Shown here one piece after another: positions 26,465 to 35,360 of a DNA stretch of 64,000 bases. The translations under genes and the position numbers were made by a program. Source of the stretch: Pirellula sp. (GTDB lineage: Bacteria; Planctomycetota; Planctomycetia; Pirellulales; Pirellulaceae). The notes beneath the pieces are model-generated. The model saw nothing but the letters and a program-made list of their open reading frames with translations, had not been told where the DNA came from and made no database searches. The stretch lies in the NCBI GenBank assembly GCA_021300155.1, contig JAJTID010000100.1:1-64000 (forward strand), given 5' to 3'. Within the stretch, counting starts at the first letter, position 1, and each line of letters begins with the position of its first letter.

Positions 26465-29275
26465 ATGAAGCTAACGACTGGGATATCATGGTTGGTTTTG
26501 ATGACTTACTGGGGGCTGTCGAACTGTGCTGCTCAAGAGGTTAGTGTCCAGCACGAACGCGAGCGGTTAGAGTTTTTTGAGTCTAAGGTTCGACCGCTTC
26601 TGCTGAAACAATGCTTGGATTGCCATTCACACGATTCGGAATTGAACGGCGGTTTAAGTCTTGATTCGCGTTCGGATTGGGAGAAGGGTGGGGACTCGGG
26701 ACCTGCGATTGACTTGGAGTTGTGGGACAAGAGTTTATTGTGGAAAGCAGTCGAGTATCGCAACCCAAAGCTTCGCATGCCACCTGATGGGAAGCTGAGT
26801 GATCGGGAATTGGATACATTGAGACAGTGGCTTCAAACAGGAGCCATCGACCCTCGCGAGTCAACGCAAGGTTCCGCAAAGAAGCAAATTGGATTGCCGG
26901 TATCGGAAGCAAATAGCCACTGGGCATATCGCCCGGTGGATACTTCGTTGATGCCACCCGATCTACATGCCGGTTCTTCGATCGATGCTTTTCTTCAGAA
27001 ACAACGGCGGGAGGCGGGGCTTTCCGAGTTAGACATTGCTTCTCATGACGTTCTTATTCAACGGCTGAGTGTTGATCTCCTCGGGGAAAGAACATTATCA
27101 GCGGCTGACATTTCAAAACTATCGTTCGAAGATTCTGTGGATCAGTTTTTAGCGTCGCCGCAGTTCGGTGAACACTTCGCAAGGCACTGGATGGACTTGG
27201 TGAGATTTGCGGAATCCATCACGCTTCGCGGCTTTGTAGTGCACGATGCATGGAGGTATCGCCAATACTTGATCGACTCGTTCAATCAAGACAAACCTAT
27301 CGATTTGTTTTTACAGGAGCAACTCGCAGGGGACTTGATGCAGAATGACGACATTCGGATCCGGCAAGACCAATGGGCTGCGACCGGTATGCTGGCTCTT
27401 GGGGATACGAACTTAGAGGAGCAAGACAAAAAGCAACTGGAGATGGATTACATCGACGAACAACTCGATGTAATTGGCAAGGCGATTTTCGGTCAAACTT
27501 TAGGATGTGCACGTTGTCATGATCACAAATTTGATCCGATCCCAACCAAGGATTACTATGCCTTGGCAAGCATATTGAAGTCCTCGGTAGCGCTTGAACA
27601 TAGCAACGTCTCGCAATGGGTTCGAATGCCGTTACCGTTGCCGTCCGAAGAAGCGAGCGACTATGACGATGCCGAGAAAAACCTGAAGTCGCTCAAGAAA
27701 GATCTGGATGCTTTGAAGAAGAGAGTTGGGAAGAACCCGACTTCTGGCAAGATCGTTTCCGCATCTCAATTGCCTGGTATCGTAATCGATGACACAAACG
27801 CAGAGAAGCGAGGTAACTGGACAAATTCTTCGTCAATTGCTGCCTATTTGGAAACGGGATATCTCCACGACTCACATGATACTTCAATGGTTAAGAGTGT
27901 GGTTTTCGAGCCGATGGTGATTCCTCCTGGTCGATATTTGATACGTGTTTCTTATGCTCCAGGAGAGAACCGAGCCACCAATACTAGAATCAAAGTTTTC
28001 AGTGCAGATGGTGAGGATGTTGTCGAGATCAACCAGAGAATTGCACCTAAGGATGGATTATGGCATCCGATAGGAGAATACACCTTCGAAACCGGTGGCC
28101 GCGCGGCGGTTGAAATCTCGACCGAAATGGCAAATGGGCATGTCATAGCAGACGGTGTTCAATTTCTTGGTGTCGCGGAACAAGTATTGCCATCAGATTC
28201 TGGGAAAGTTGCGGCGCAAGAACCGGAGGTTGAACTGAAGGATCGGATTGTTTCCATGGAAAAGAATCTAAAGGAGTACGAGAAGATTGTCAGCTCACGA
28301 CCGATGGTGGTTTCGCTTCGTGCTTCAAAAGAACCTGTCGATTTAAGGGTTCATGTTCGAGGTTCGGTGCATCAGTTGGGCGAGCAATCCGCGCGAGGCT
28401 TTTTGACCTGTCTTTCGTTTGACGAAGATTTTCGCATTGATCCTGCGAGCAATGGACGGTTGGAGTTGGCTCGTTGGGCGACTTCGTCGAAGAACCCATT
28501 AACTGCTCGTGTTTACGTGAATCGTGTGTGGAAATGGATGATGGGGACGGGGCTTGTGCGAACCGTTGATAACTTTGGGACGACTGGGGAGCAACCTACC
28601 CATCCAGAGCTTTTGGATTGGTTGACAACACAGTTTATAGATCAAGGATGGTCCACCAAGTGGTTGATTCGAGAGATTGTCTCATCGCGAGCTTACCAAA
28701 TCGTGTCTAAGACCAGTGACGCGGACTATCAACTGGATCCCGATAATCGTTATTATGGTCGTGCCAACATCCGGCGATTGTCTCCCGAGGCGCTTCGAGA
28801 CAGCTTGCTTCGTTTGTCAGGTGAGCTCGATAGCAATATTCTTCGCGCCACTGCAGTTCCCTCTAATGTGAAGGAAGATTATCGTTTCCAGCACACCGTA
28901 CGTTATCGTTCTGTGTATGGTCCTTGGTTTCGGAATTCGTTGCCTGAATTGTACGCGGAGTTCGACGGAGCCAACCCGAGTTTTTCGTTGGGGCAGCGAA
29001 GTAGAAGCACTGTATCAGGGCAGGCTTTGCTCATGCTCAATAGTCCTTGGATAAGCTTACGTGCGTCAAAGATTGCCAGTCGTTTTTTGGCTAACACGTC
29101 TAATCAAAATGAAGACGCGAGAATCGAGGAGCTATTCCATTGGATGCTAAGTCGACGTCCTTCGAACGAGGAAATCGACTGGGCAAAGTCGATTCTGGTA
29201 GGTGGATCGTCGGAAGCCTACGCGGATTTGGTCCATCAGCTTCTGAGCAGTCTGGACTTCCGATTTGTCGAATAG
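26465..29275 (+). CDS. DUF1549/DUF1553 cytochrome c-domain protein
   Basis: A 936-residue exported protein (signal ending near NCAAQ). An N-terminal cytochrome c domain has CLDCH (residues 50-54) and the family text GLSLDSRSDWEKGGDSGPAI and WLQTGAIDPR. DUF1549 follows with RRREAGLSELDIASHDVLIQRLSVDLLGERTLS, FARHWMDLVRFAES and the hallmark LGCARCHDHKFDPIPTKDYYAL. An inserted domain near residues 455-560 (PGRYLIRVSYAPGENRATNTRIKVF, DGVQFL) resembles the golvesin/xanthan-lyase type carbohydrate-associated domain. DUF1553 closes the protein (NPLTARVYVNRVWKWMMGTGLVRTVDNFGTTGEQPTHPELLDWL). It starts 15 bases after the Gly/Met-rich lipoprotein. The cytochrome plus carbohydrate-module design fits oxidative polymer handling at the surface, but function is unproven. 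Confidence 0.9.
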   Translation: MKLTTGISWLVLMTYWGLSNCAAQEVSVQHERERLEFFESKVRPLLLKQCLDCHSHDSELNGGLSLDSRSDWEKGGDSGPAIDLELWDKSLLWKAVEYRNPKLRMPPDGKLSDRELDTLRQWLQTGAIDPRESTQGSAKKQIGLPVSEANSHWAYRPVDTSLMPPDLHAGSSIDAFLQKQRREAGLSELDIASHDVLIQRLSVDLLGERTLSAADISKLSFEDSVDQFLASPQFGEHFARHWMDLVRFAESITLRGFVVHDAWRYRQYLIDSFNQDKPIDLFLQEQLAGDLMQNDDIRIRQDQWAATGMLALGDTNLEEQDKKQLEMDYIDEQLDVIGKAIFGQTLGCARCHDHKFDPIPTKDYYALASILKSSVALEHSNVSQWVRMPLPLPSEEASDYDDAEKNLKSLKKDLDALKKRVGKNPTSGKIVSASQLPGIVIDDTNAEKRGNWTNSSSIAAYLETGYLHDSHDTSMVKSVVFEPMVIPPGRYLIRVSYAPGENRATNTRIKVFSADGEDVVEINQRIAPKDGLWHPIGEYTFETGGRAAVEISTEMANGHVIADGVQFLGVAEQVLPSDSGKVAAQEPEVELKDRIVSMEKNLKEYEKIVSSRPMVVSLRASKEPVDLRVHVRGSVHQLGEQSARGFLTCLSFDEDFRIDPASNGRLELARWATSSKNPLTARVYVNRVWKWMMGTGLVRTVDNFGTTGEQPTHPELLDWLTTQFIDQGWSTKWLIREIVSSRAYQIVSKTSDADYQLDPDNRYYGRANIRRLSPEALRDSLLRLSGELDSNILRATAVPSNVKEDYRFQHTVRYRSVYGPWFRNSLPELYAEFDGANPSFSLGQRSRSTVSGQALLMLNSPWISLRASKIASRFLANTSNQNEDARIEELFHWMLSRRPSNEEIDWAKSILVGGSSEAYADLVHQLLSSLDFRFVE

Positions 29276-29397
29276 GGCTGGTATCTGTCAAGAAGCCTGT
29301 TGTAGCTCCTACAATCGGAAGACTTTTCGCGATTTCTAGGATTGAGTCCTAGTCTGATCCGCTTCCAATGACTTAAATTACGACAGCGTTGTAGGGC

Positions 29398-30840
29398 ATG
29401 AAGATTTTTGAACCGATTCCGAGGATGAGGGTATTTCCGATGATCAGGGTTTTGACGATTCTCTGGGCCATCACATTTATCTCGTTTGGAGCCAATCGCG
29501 GGCTTGCCATTTGTCCGTTCTGCACTGCGGCAGGGCAAACACTGCGACAAGAGATGCAGTCCATGGATGTGGTTGGAGTTGCGATATTGGTTTCCGACGG
29601 TCGAGACGACATCGATGGAGCGGCGAACTTCAAAATGGAGTCGCTTCTCAAGGGGGATTCGCTGGTCAAGGTCGGCCAGGTTTTTCAGGCAACCTACTTT
29701 GGTCCTGGCAAGTCAACAAAACGATTCTTGATGCAAGGAGTCGATCCCCGTGATTTGGTTTGGTCTTCACCGGTTCCATTGAGCGAAGAAGCCGAGCAGT
29801 ACATCGTCAAATTGACGAAACTACCGGAAGATCCGATTGAGCGATTGGATTTTTTTCAACAGTATTTTGAACATCCCGATCCATTGCTGTCTCGTGATTG
29901 CTATGACGAGTTTGCGCTTAGTCCTTACGAGGAGATCATACGCCTCAAGAGCAAAATGAAGCGGGAGAAGCTCATTGCTTGGTGCAAAGATCCGAAGATG
30001 GCTCCAGATCGCAAAAGACTTTACTACACCATGCTCGGGGTCTGCGGATTACCTGAGGACGTCCGGTGGATGGAAAGCATGATCAAGAGTACGAAAGCGG
30101 AGGATCGTGTCGGGCTGGATTCGTTGATTGCAGCCTATTTGAATCTTCATGGGGATGCTGGTTTGCCACTCATTGTTGAATCTATTCTCAAGAACAAAGA
30201 TTCTCAATACGTCGACATCTTCGCGGCTGTCATGGCGCTTCGATTTCACTCTACGGAGGGAGTTGTCCTTAAGAAAGAGGCAGTCGCAAAAGCAATGTGC
30301 ACGCTTTTAGATCGACCTGATCTCGCGGATTTGATTATTCCGGACTTGGCGAGGATGGAAGAGTGGACGCAAGTCGAGCGTCTTTTTGAATTGTTCCGCG
30401 ATGCAAAAGATGAGTATGTTTGGATACGGATGCCGATTGTCAATTACATGCGAGCTTGCCCGCTACCTGAAGCGAAAGAGAAGATTGCTGAAATGGAGAA
30501 GATCGATCCGGCAGCAGTTAAACGTTCGAAAACCTTTTTTCCAATCCCCGTGCCCGCGGGGCAGAAGAAAGGCCCCACGAGTTGGAATCCGCCTCTTCGT
30601 CAGCCCGGATTACTCGCTCAGTCCGATTCGGAGAAATCCCAATCCTCACTTTTGCTGAGTCGGATTGAAGCACGTCGCACAGTCCGTATTGCTTCGTTGC
30701 CCGGAGTGAGTATTCCAGAAATTGAGTATTTCTCTGCTATGCCTAACCTGGTGAACCAGCAGGCATCGTTGGCCGTAGTCATGCTTGCGACATTAACCTT
30801 TGGATCGGTCCTTTGGTGCCTTGCCACTGCTGGACGTTGA
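29398..30840 (+). CDS. Secreted protein with CPFC motif, single C-terminal membrane helix
   Basis: A 480-residue protein; the start at 29398 is used, but the ATG at 29440 would place the signal peptide (VLTILWAITFISFGANRGLA) nearer the N-terminus. Directly after the signal comes ICPFCTAAGQTLRQEMQSMDVVGVAILV, a CxxC motif at the mature N-terminus that recurs in planctomycete hypotheticals. The central part (about 170-350) is helical and repeat-like (VGLDSLIAAYLNLHGDAGLPLIVESILKNKDSQY). A hydrophobic stretch at the end (ASLAVVMLATLTFGSVLWCLATAGR) could anchor it in the membrane. Function is unknown. A DUF3299-like membrane protein starts 51 bases later and may be its partner. Confidence 0.75.
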   Translation: MKIFEPIPRMRVFPMIRVLTILWAITFISFGANRGLAICPFCTAAGQTLRQEMQSMDVVGVAILVSDGRDDIDGAANFKMESLLKGDSLVKVGQVFQATYFGPGKSTKRFLMQGVDPRDLVWSSPVPLSEEAEQYIVKLTKLPEDPIERLDFFQQYFEHPDPLLSRDCYDEFALSPYEEIIRLKSKMKREKLIAWCKDPKMAPDRKRLYYTMLGVCGLPEDVRWMESMIKSTKAEDRVGLDSLIAAYLNLHGDAGLPLIVESILKNKDSQYVDIFAAVMALRFHSTEGVVLKKEAVAKAMCTLLDRPDLADLIIPDLARMEEWTQVERLFELFRDAKDEYVWIRMPIVNYMRACPLPEAKEKIAEMEKIDPAAVKRSKTFFPIPVPAGQKKGPTSWNPPLRQPGLLAQSDSEKSQSSLLLSRIEARRTVRIASLPGVSIPEIEYFSAMPNLVNQQASLAVVMLATLTFGSVLWCLATAGR

Positions 30841-30891
30841 TTTCCTTGAGTTCGAAATTGTCCTTGTTTACCTGACACCCCACTTTGATAG

Positions 30892-31587
30892 ATGCTACAG
30901 ACTACGGAAACCGTTGCTGGCGAGTACTCAACTCCGTCGGATGATGCAGAGTTTACCTACAAAGCGTTGAGTCGCGCCGCGATTCTTGCAACCAGCTTTG
31001 GCGTGATGGGATTAATGGCATGGGTTGCACCGCTACTAACGTTTCTGCCCTTGCTAGCGGTCATTTTTGCGATCGCCGCGTTTAAAAACTTGAAGAAGTA
31101 CAGTCAAGAGTTGACGGGAACAGTTTGGGCTTGGATTGGACTCGTTTTGGGTAGTGCGTTGCTAATCGCCGCTCCGGCGAAGCATACGTATGTGTACTTT
31201 ACGGAGGTTCCCGAGGGGTACGAGCGCGTGTCGTTTGGAGTTCTTAAGAGCCCAACGGGTGGCCAAGATATTCCAACACCGGCGGCTTTTGAGATGAACG
31301 GCAAAAAGATATTTTTAAAGGGGTATATACACCCAACATCCATTTCAAGCATGAATGCAAAAACGTTTGTGCTCGTACCAGATTGGGCCACCTGCTGTTT
31401 TGGGACACAGCCACCGAAAACGCACATGATCGAAGTCAGGCTGACGAACGATAAGTTTGCTCAAAAGTCGTTCAGGCAACACTCGCTGGCTGGTACATTC
31501 TACGTCGACCTGAACCCGAGACATGTGGATGGGCTTGACGGTGTCTACTACTTCCTCGAGGCAGATCATTTCGAGATGTCGCGCTAG
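30892..31587 (+). CDS. DUF3299-like membrane protein
   Basis: A 231-residue protein. Two hydrophobic helices at about residues 29-65 and 80-98 (AAILATSFGVMGLMAWVAPLLTFLPLLAVIFAIAAF; WAWIGLVLGSALLIAA) resemble a DUF4190-type membrane module. The C-terminal half carries the DUF3299-type text KIFLKGYIHPTSISSMNAKTFVLVPDWATCCFGTQPPKTHMIEVRL, including the Cys pair in CCFG. In proteobacteria DUF3299 proteins are associated with periplasmic lipoproteins and transport systems, with no established reaction. It follows the CPFC-motif protein on the same strand, so both may act in thiol or metal handling, which is inference. Confidence 0.75.
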   Translation: MLQTTETVAGEYSTPSDDAEFTYKALSRAAILATSFGVMGLMAWVAPLLTFLPLLAVIFAIAAFKNLKKYSQELTGTVWAWIGLVLGSALLIAAPAKHTYVYFTEVPEGYERVSFGVLKSPTGGQDIPTPAAFEMNGKKIFLKGYIHPTSISSMNAKTFVLVPDWATCCFGTQPPKTHMIEVRLTNDKFAQKSFRQHSLAGTFYVDLNPRHVDGLDGVYYFLEADHFEMSR

Positions 31588-31629
31588 TAGTCGTCTCGTT
31601 GCGGTTAAAGTGATTGGCAACATTTGACT

Positions 31630-33030
31630 TTATTGAGCGATTACCACTTGGCTTTGGTTGCGAGCGTCTGGAAACCAGCAAAGTACGTAGTTGTTTCGCC
31701 CGTCGAAGACAGTCACGTCAATCTGCTTGGAAGGTCCAACGGGGCGTCCCCCGCGTAAAGGAGTCAACTGGATCGAAGGAGTTCCTTTTGGAGTTTCGAT
31801 TCGCATGACTTGGATATCGTTTGGCAGCAATCCCCAGCACCGAGTATCTGCACCTTCGGTTGCTTCCCATGCGATTCCAGCGATGTCCATTCCTATGGAC
31901 GCAAGCCCATCGGTTTTCATGGTTTCTTTGGCAGCAGCGACGGTAGCCTTCTTGATGACACGTCGGGCGACGGCCCGCGCGACGATCGCGTTGCGGTTTG
32001 CTCGAAAGGAATCCATCGCGAGTTGCCCAACATCTGCAATACTATAGGTTGGTCCAATGGTCGCGCCGGCGACTGAAACGGCGACGGCGTCCACGTCCGT
32101 CGGAGGTAACGCAATGTCTGGCACTTTGATAGGCGCGATTGTAGGAGGTAGTTTGTAAGGGCCCACCGCAGATACGATGCGATCCGCAATGAGAAGCGCG
32201 TCGCTGGTCGGCTGCTCCGAGACTTCGACTTTGTATGGACCACGGCCAACGAGTGCGAACACATAGACGACGCCATTTCCCGGTTGAGAATGTGTTCCAT
32301 ATTTTGCTCGATTCAGATCCCATTTTATGGGTTGGCAGTGTGGCAGAAGGCTAGCCGCTGCTTCGTAGTTGCGAATCGCATCGTCATAGTCACGAAAGGT
32401 AGCTTCTCGGAGCATACCTCGCAGATAGAATCCTAATGGCAGTGGTTTATACGTAGGAGGCGTATTGGATTTTGTTTTCTCAGCGCAGGCTTGTACCAGT
32501 TCTTCGTGTTTGGCTTGGAGCTGGAGTGTGTAGCTTTCTGCATCGGCTCCATCGGATAGCAGATTGGTAAGGGCGAGAAACGCTCTAATCAAGATCTTTT
32601 CATAATCTTCCCCTGCATACGATCTCACTTGATCGTCGGTCCACATCGAAACCGTCTTCTCGGTGAGCGATTCCGATTCTAGTTCTTCGAATCGGTTACG
32701 AGCTAACTTCAGTCGCTGTTCGGCGATCTTTGGTTTTCCGCTCAATAGGTCCACGATGGCCAAATCTAGATTCACCACGTCTTTGTCATGTCGACTCTTC
32801 GATAGTTTTTCTAGTCCTTTTTTGCACTCGTCCAATCGTCCATCAAAGAAATGATTGCGAGGGGTGGCGAGTCTTTTCGCATGGGTCGAGCAACCGACCT
32901 GGCTGCCTATCCAGAAACAGACAGTGCACGCCAAGGTAATTCGAAAGGTTGTGCATGCGAAGAACCACCATCGTTCAAGAACGAAAGGAAAGGAGCAAAT
33001 GAAGGTGGACTCGGCAGCAAACTCTGACAT
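31630..33030 (-). CDS. COG3014-like lipoprotein
   Basis: About 466 residues from the ATG at 33030, which lies 7 bases after the upstream stop; an earlier in-frame start exists inside the upstream gene. The N-terminus ends in a lipobox-like IGSQVGC (Cys47), though the preceding segment is longer than usual. An N-terminal TPR-like region (RLDECKKGLEKLSKSRHDKDVVNLDLAIVDLLSGKPKIAEQRL) is followed by RDYDDAIRNYEAAASLLP. The second half has GVVYVFALVGRGPYKVEV, IKVPDIALPPTDVDAVAV and SIADVGQLAMDSFRANRNAIVARAVARRVIKKATVAAAKE, matching COG3014 proteins of gamma-proteobacteria. There, such genes sit beside LpoB-like genes, exactly as here. Confidence 0.7.
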   Translation of the reverse strand: MSEFAAESTFICSFPFVLERWWFFACTTFRITLACTVCFWIGSQVGCSTHAKRLATPRNHFFDGRLDECKKGLEKLSKSRHDKDVVNLDLAIVDLLSGKPKIAEQRLKLARNRFEELESESLTEKTVSMWTDDQVRSYAGEDYEKILIRAFLALTNLLSDGADAESYTLQLQAKHEELVQACAEKTKSNTPPTYKPLPLGFYLRGMLREATFRDYDDAIRNYEAAASLLPHCQPIKWDLNRAKYGTHSQPGNGVVYVFALVGRGPYKVEVSEQPTSDALLIADRIVSAVGPYKLPPTIAPIKVPDIALPPTDVDAVAVSVAGATIGPTYSIADVGQLAMDSFRANRNAIVARAVARRVIKKATVAAAKETMKTDGLASIGMDIAGIAWEATEGADTRCWGLLPNDIQVMRIETPKGTPSIQLTPLRGGRPVGPSKQIDVTVFDGRNNYVLCWFPDARNQSQVVIAQ

Positions 33031-33037
33031 CCCATCA

Positions 33038-33709
33038 TCATCGCTTGAAGGGATTGTAGTTCCAGACTTTGCCCGCAGCCGTTTTGTGATAGCCCTTTCG
33101 AACTTCTGCCGACTGCTTATCGGTAATACCTGTGTGTACATTCACGAGCTCCAGCGTTAGGTCATAGTCACGCTGAGTCGAGGAATTTCTTTTCGTTGTG
33201 CCGCTCGTTAAGACAGCATATAGCAGATAGTCGAGTGGTGCCCCGTTGCGTTCCAGTACGGCTGTGAAGAGTCGCATGTTGTCAGGGATCATCAGTGAAT
33301 CAGGACGAAGTCTCGTTTCAAAGAGTGCTGCATCCACCATTCGTCGACTAATCGCACGAAAGGTCGAAGCCTCCAATAAACGGGAGTCGATCTGTTGGTA
33401 TAGTTTGTCTTTAAAGTCCCCAATGTCTTCCATACTCTTGTTTTCGATGCCAACAAAACAAATGGTTTTGGGGCAAGGCAATCCATCTGGTCCGCACGGT
33501 GTATCAGGCGTAACGGTTTGTTGGCGCGCCAGTAGTTTCGCTACTGCTTCGTCGACCAATGGATCGAAGACCTCGGCACCTGCTTCGTGGCTTCCCACCA
33601 TGTTTGGTGCATCCGGCTTGATGATATGGCCGTATTGGTACCCTTTGCAGCCAAGGGCGGGACCGCAAACCAAGAAACCAAACATTCCAAGCCATTCTCG
33701 CCGATCCAT
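33038..33709 (-). CDS. LpoB-like penicillin-binding-protein activator lipoprotein
   Basis: About 223 residues from the ATG at 33709, giving a lipoprotein signal MDRREWLGMFGFLVCGPALGC (Cys21). The body resembles the PF13036/LpoB fold: PKTICFVGIENKSMEDIGDFKDKLYQQIDSRLLEASTFRAISRRMVDAALFETRLRPDSL, then LLYAVLTSGTTKRNSSTQRDYDLTLELVNVHTGITDKQSAEVRKGYHK. E. coli LpoB is an outer-membrane lipoprotein that activates PBP1B. The downstream gene is a COG3014-like lipoprotein, the same pairing known from gamma-proteobacteria. In a planctomycete the partner synthase is not obvious, so a peptidoglycan role is inference. Confidence 0.75.
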   Translation of the reverse strand: MDRREWLGMFGFLVCGPALGCKGYQYGHIIKPDAPNMVGSHEAGAEVFDPLVDEAVAKLLARQQTVTPDTPCGPDGLPCPKTICFVGIENKSMEDIGDFKDKLYQQIDSRLLEASTFRAISRRMVDAALFETRLRPDSLMIPDNMRLFTAVLERNGAPLDYLLYAVLTSGTTKRNSSTQRDYDLTLELVNVHTGITDKQSAEVRKGYHKTAAGKVWNYNPFKR

Positions 33710-34127
33710 GGGATTCCTTCCCCGAAACAAGAGCCATACACAGAGCATGCTGAGCATCCTTGGTGTGACACCGAGCCCGCATTATCTGAATACCGTATTT
33801 AACGACTGGAGGAAATATCGGTCGATGTTGAACTCGAAGAATATGCTAGCACGCGGTATTTGCTTTAAAATGGTTCGCACTCAGTGGAAGTCCATATCGT
33901 TACAACCGGTCTGTTCGCTAGCATTCGCTTGCCGTGTGAGGTAGTTTGCTATCTTTATGTTGAATGTTCGAAGTTGTTGCGCGATGCTGGTCGATGAGTT
34001 CCGATGCGAATGGAGGTGCGCGACCGCTGTGGAGCATTTCGTAAGTGCTTGTCGAGGCTCGGAGAGTTTCGTTACCAGATGAACGTCATGCAAGAGTTGC
34101 AAAGATCGTTAAGTTTGGTCCCGATCC
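33710..34127. other. Divergent intergenic region
   Basis: Between the LpoB-like gene (minus) and a hypothetical (plus). I see no gene that convinces me; the open frames here are short or antisense with poor composition. It should hold promoters for both neighbours, but I cannot pick them with confidence. Confidence 0.35.
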
Positions 34128-35201
34128 ATGATACCCAATTTTATTCAGAAGCCATTTGGCGCAGCGGCAGTGTTGGCTGCAGCCATTGGTGGCCCGTATG
34201 CTGCATTTGAAACCGAAACTGGCATGTCGCTTCGGAGGTCCTTGTTCAATGCAGGGAGCGGGCTGAATTCGGGCAGTGCCCAGGAGCAGAGCAACTCCCA
34301 TCCCTCTAACGAATCTTACGCGCTCAATGCGTTGAATGGCAATCTTGGGACTTCATGGCCTTCTAATGGCAATTCAACGTATCCAATAGGTGGTACGTCT
34401 GTGAATGGAGCGACAAACCCGGGGGGCGTTCCTGCAGCAGCAATGCAAACAGGAATGTCAGGCGTACATAGTGCGACCGTTGGTCTACCTGATTCCTACC
34501 GATACGGTTCTTCGTCCATGCCAGCAGCACCTACTATGTGGGGCGCAGGTAATCCCGTTTCGGCAACAATGCCATCGGTGCCATCAGCGGTCCTGGAAAC
34601 ACGGCAAGGCGCATCGAGTGCAATACCAGGCGGGACGAATCAACTCTGGGACTATACTCTTGGAGTTCCGACGATTCAGCAGCTTCAGCAGCAGCCTGCT
34701 TCGGTGGGTGGCGGGGAAGTGCATGATCTGCGCGAAGTTCTGCGTTTTGATATCGCGCCCCAATGGTTGCCACAGCGTTTTTCACGCGTCACTACGGTAC
34801 TGTCCAATGTTCAAATGGATGGGCTTCGAGTGCCGTTGATAACAGGCACGCGACCAACGGATTTGGCTGGCACGTTGACATATTACTTTGATGCGAGTCA
34901 GACATTGCGCCGCATCAATCTCCATGGCTTGACAGGGGATCCGTCGCAATTGGCTGCGTTGATGGTTCAGTATTATGGGTTGCAACCTGAGCAGTCTTTG
35001 GGGGGGCAGCTATTCACCACACGTTGGAATAATCGAATCGCAAACCTATTGCAGTTAGCACCTGCACCTGTGATATACGCTGGTGCCGATCATTCGAAGT
35101 ACATTGTTTTTCTGGAGCTGAATCAGGCATCAACGAATTTCGGTTTAAGCCAAGAAGCTAGCGACATGTTGCAAAATGCCCAATCGACCCGCCGTTGGTA
35201 G
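34128..35201 (+). CDS. Planctomycete conserved hypothetical protein
   Basis: A 357-residue protein starting MIPNFIQKPFGAAAVLAAAIGGPYAAFETETG, which reads as a membrane-inserted or exported N-terminus. Residues of about 40-190 are Ser/Asn/Gly/Pro-rich and low in complexity. The C-terminal half is a folded domain: VHDLREVLRFDIAPQWLPQRFSRVTTVLSNVQMDGLRVPLITGTRPTDLAGTLTYYFDASQTLRRINLHGLTGDPSQLAALMVQYYGLQPE. This layout recurs in planctomycete proteins that I recall only as a domain of unknown function; I do not assign a role. The glutaminyl cyclase gene follows after 159 bases on the same strand. Confidence 0.75.
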   Translation: MIPNFIQKPFGAAAVLAAAIGGPYAAFETETGMSLRRSLFNAGSGLNSGSAQEQSNSHPSNESYALNALNGNLGTSWPSNGNSTYPIGGTSVNGATNPGGVPAAAMQTGMSGVHSATVGLPDSYRYGSSSMPAAPTMWGAGNPVSATMPSVPSAVLETRQGASSAIPGGTNQLWDYTLGVPTIQQLQQQPASVGGGEVHDLREVLRFDIAPQWLPQRFSRVTTVLSNVQMDGLRVPLITGTRPTDLAGTLTYYFDASQTLRRINLHGLTGDPSQLAALMVQYYGLQPEQSLGGQLFTTRWNNRIANLLQLAPAPVIYAGADHSKYIVFLELNQASTNFGLSQEASDMLQNAQSTRRW

Positions 35202-35360
35202 GGGGGAAGCGAATCGTATCGCGTGTTTGCTAGTCTATTCAGAGTAAACAACGGCGAAGCGAGTTGGTATACTTTGGGGAATGATGTGGCGGTAAAGATC
35301 GACTGTGCGTGCGGGCGATCGTGATCGCTTGCTAAATTCACCAGCAACACACTTCGTGGA

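Noticed and set aside
29300-29352. Two short hairpins after the DUF1549/DUF1553 gene as terminators
   Set aside because: Each stem has only six base pairs, mostly AT in the first, with no clear T run at the right place.
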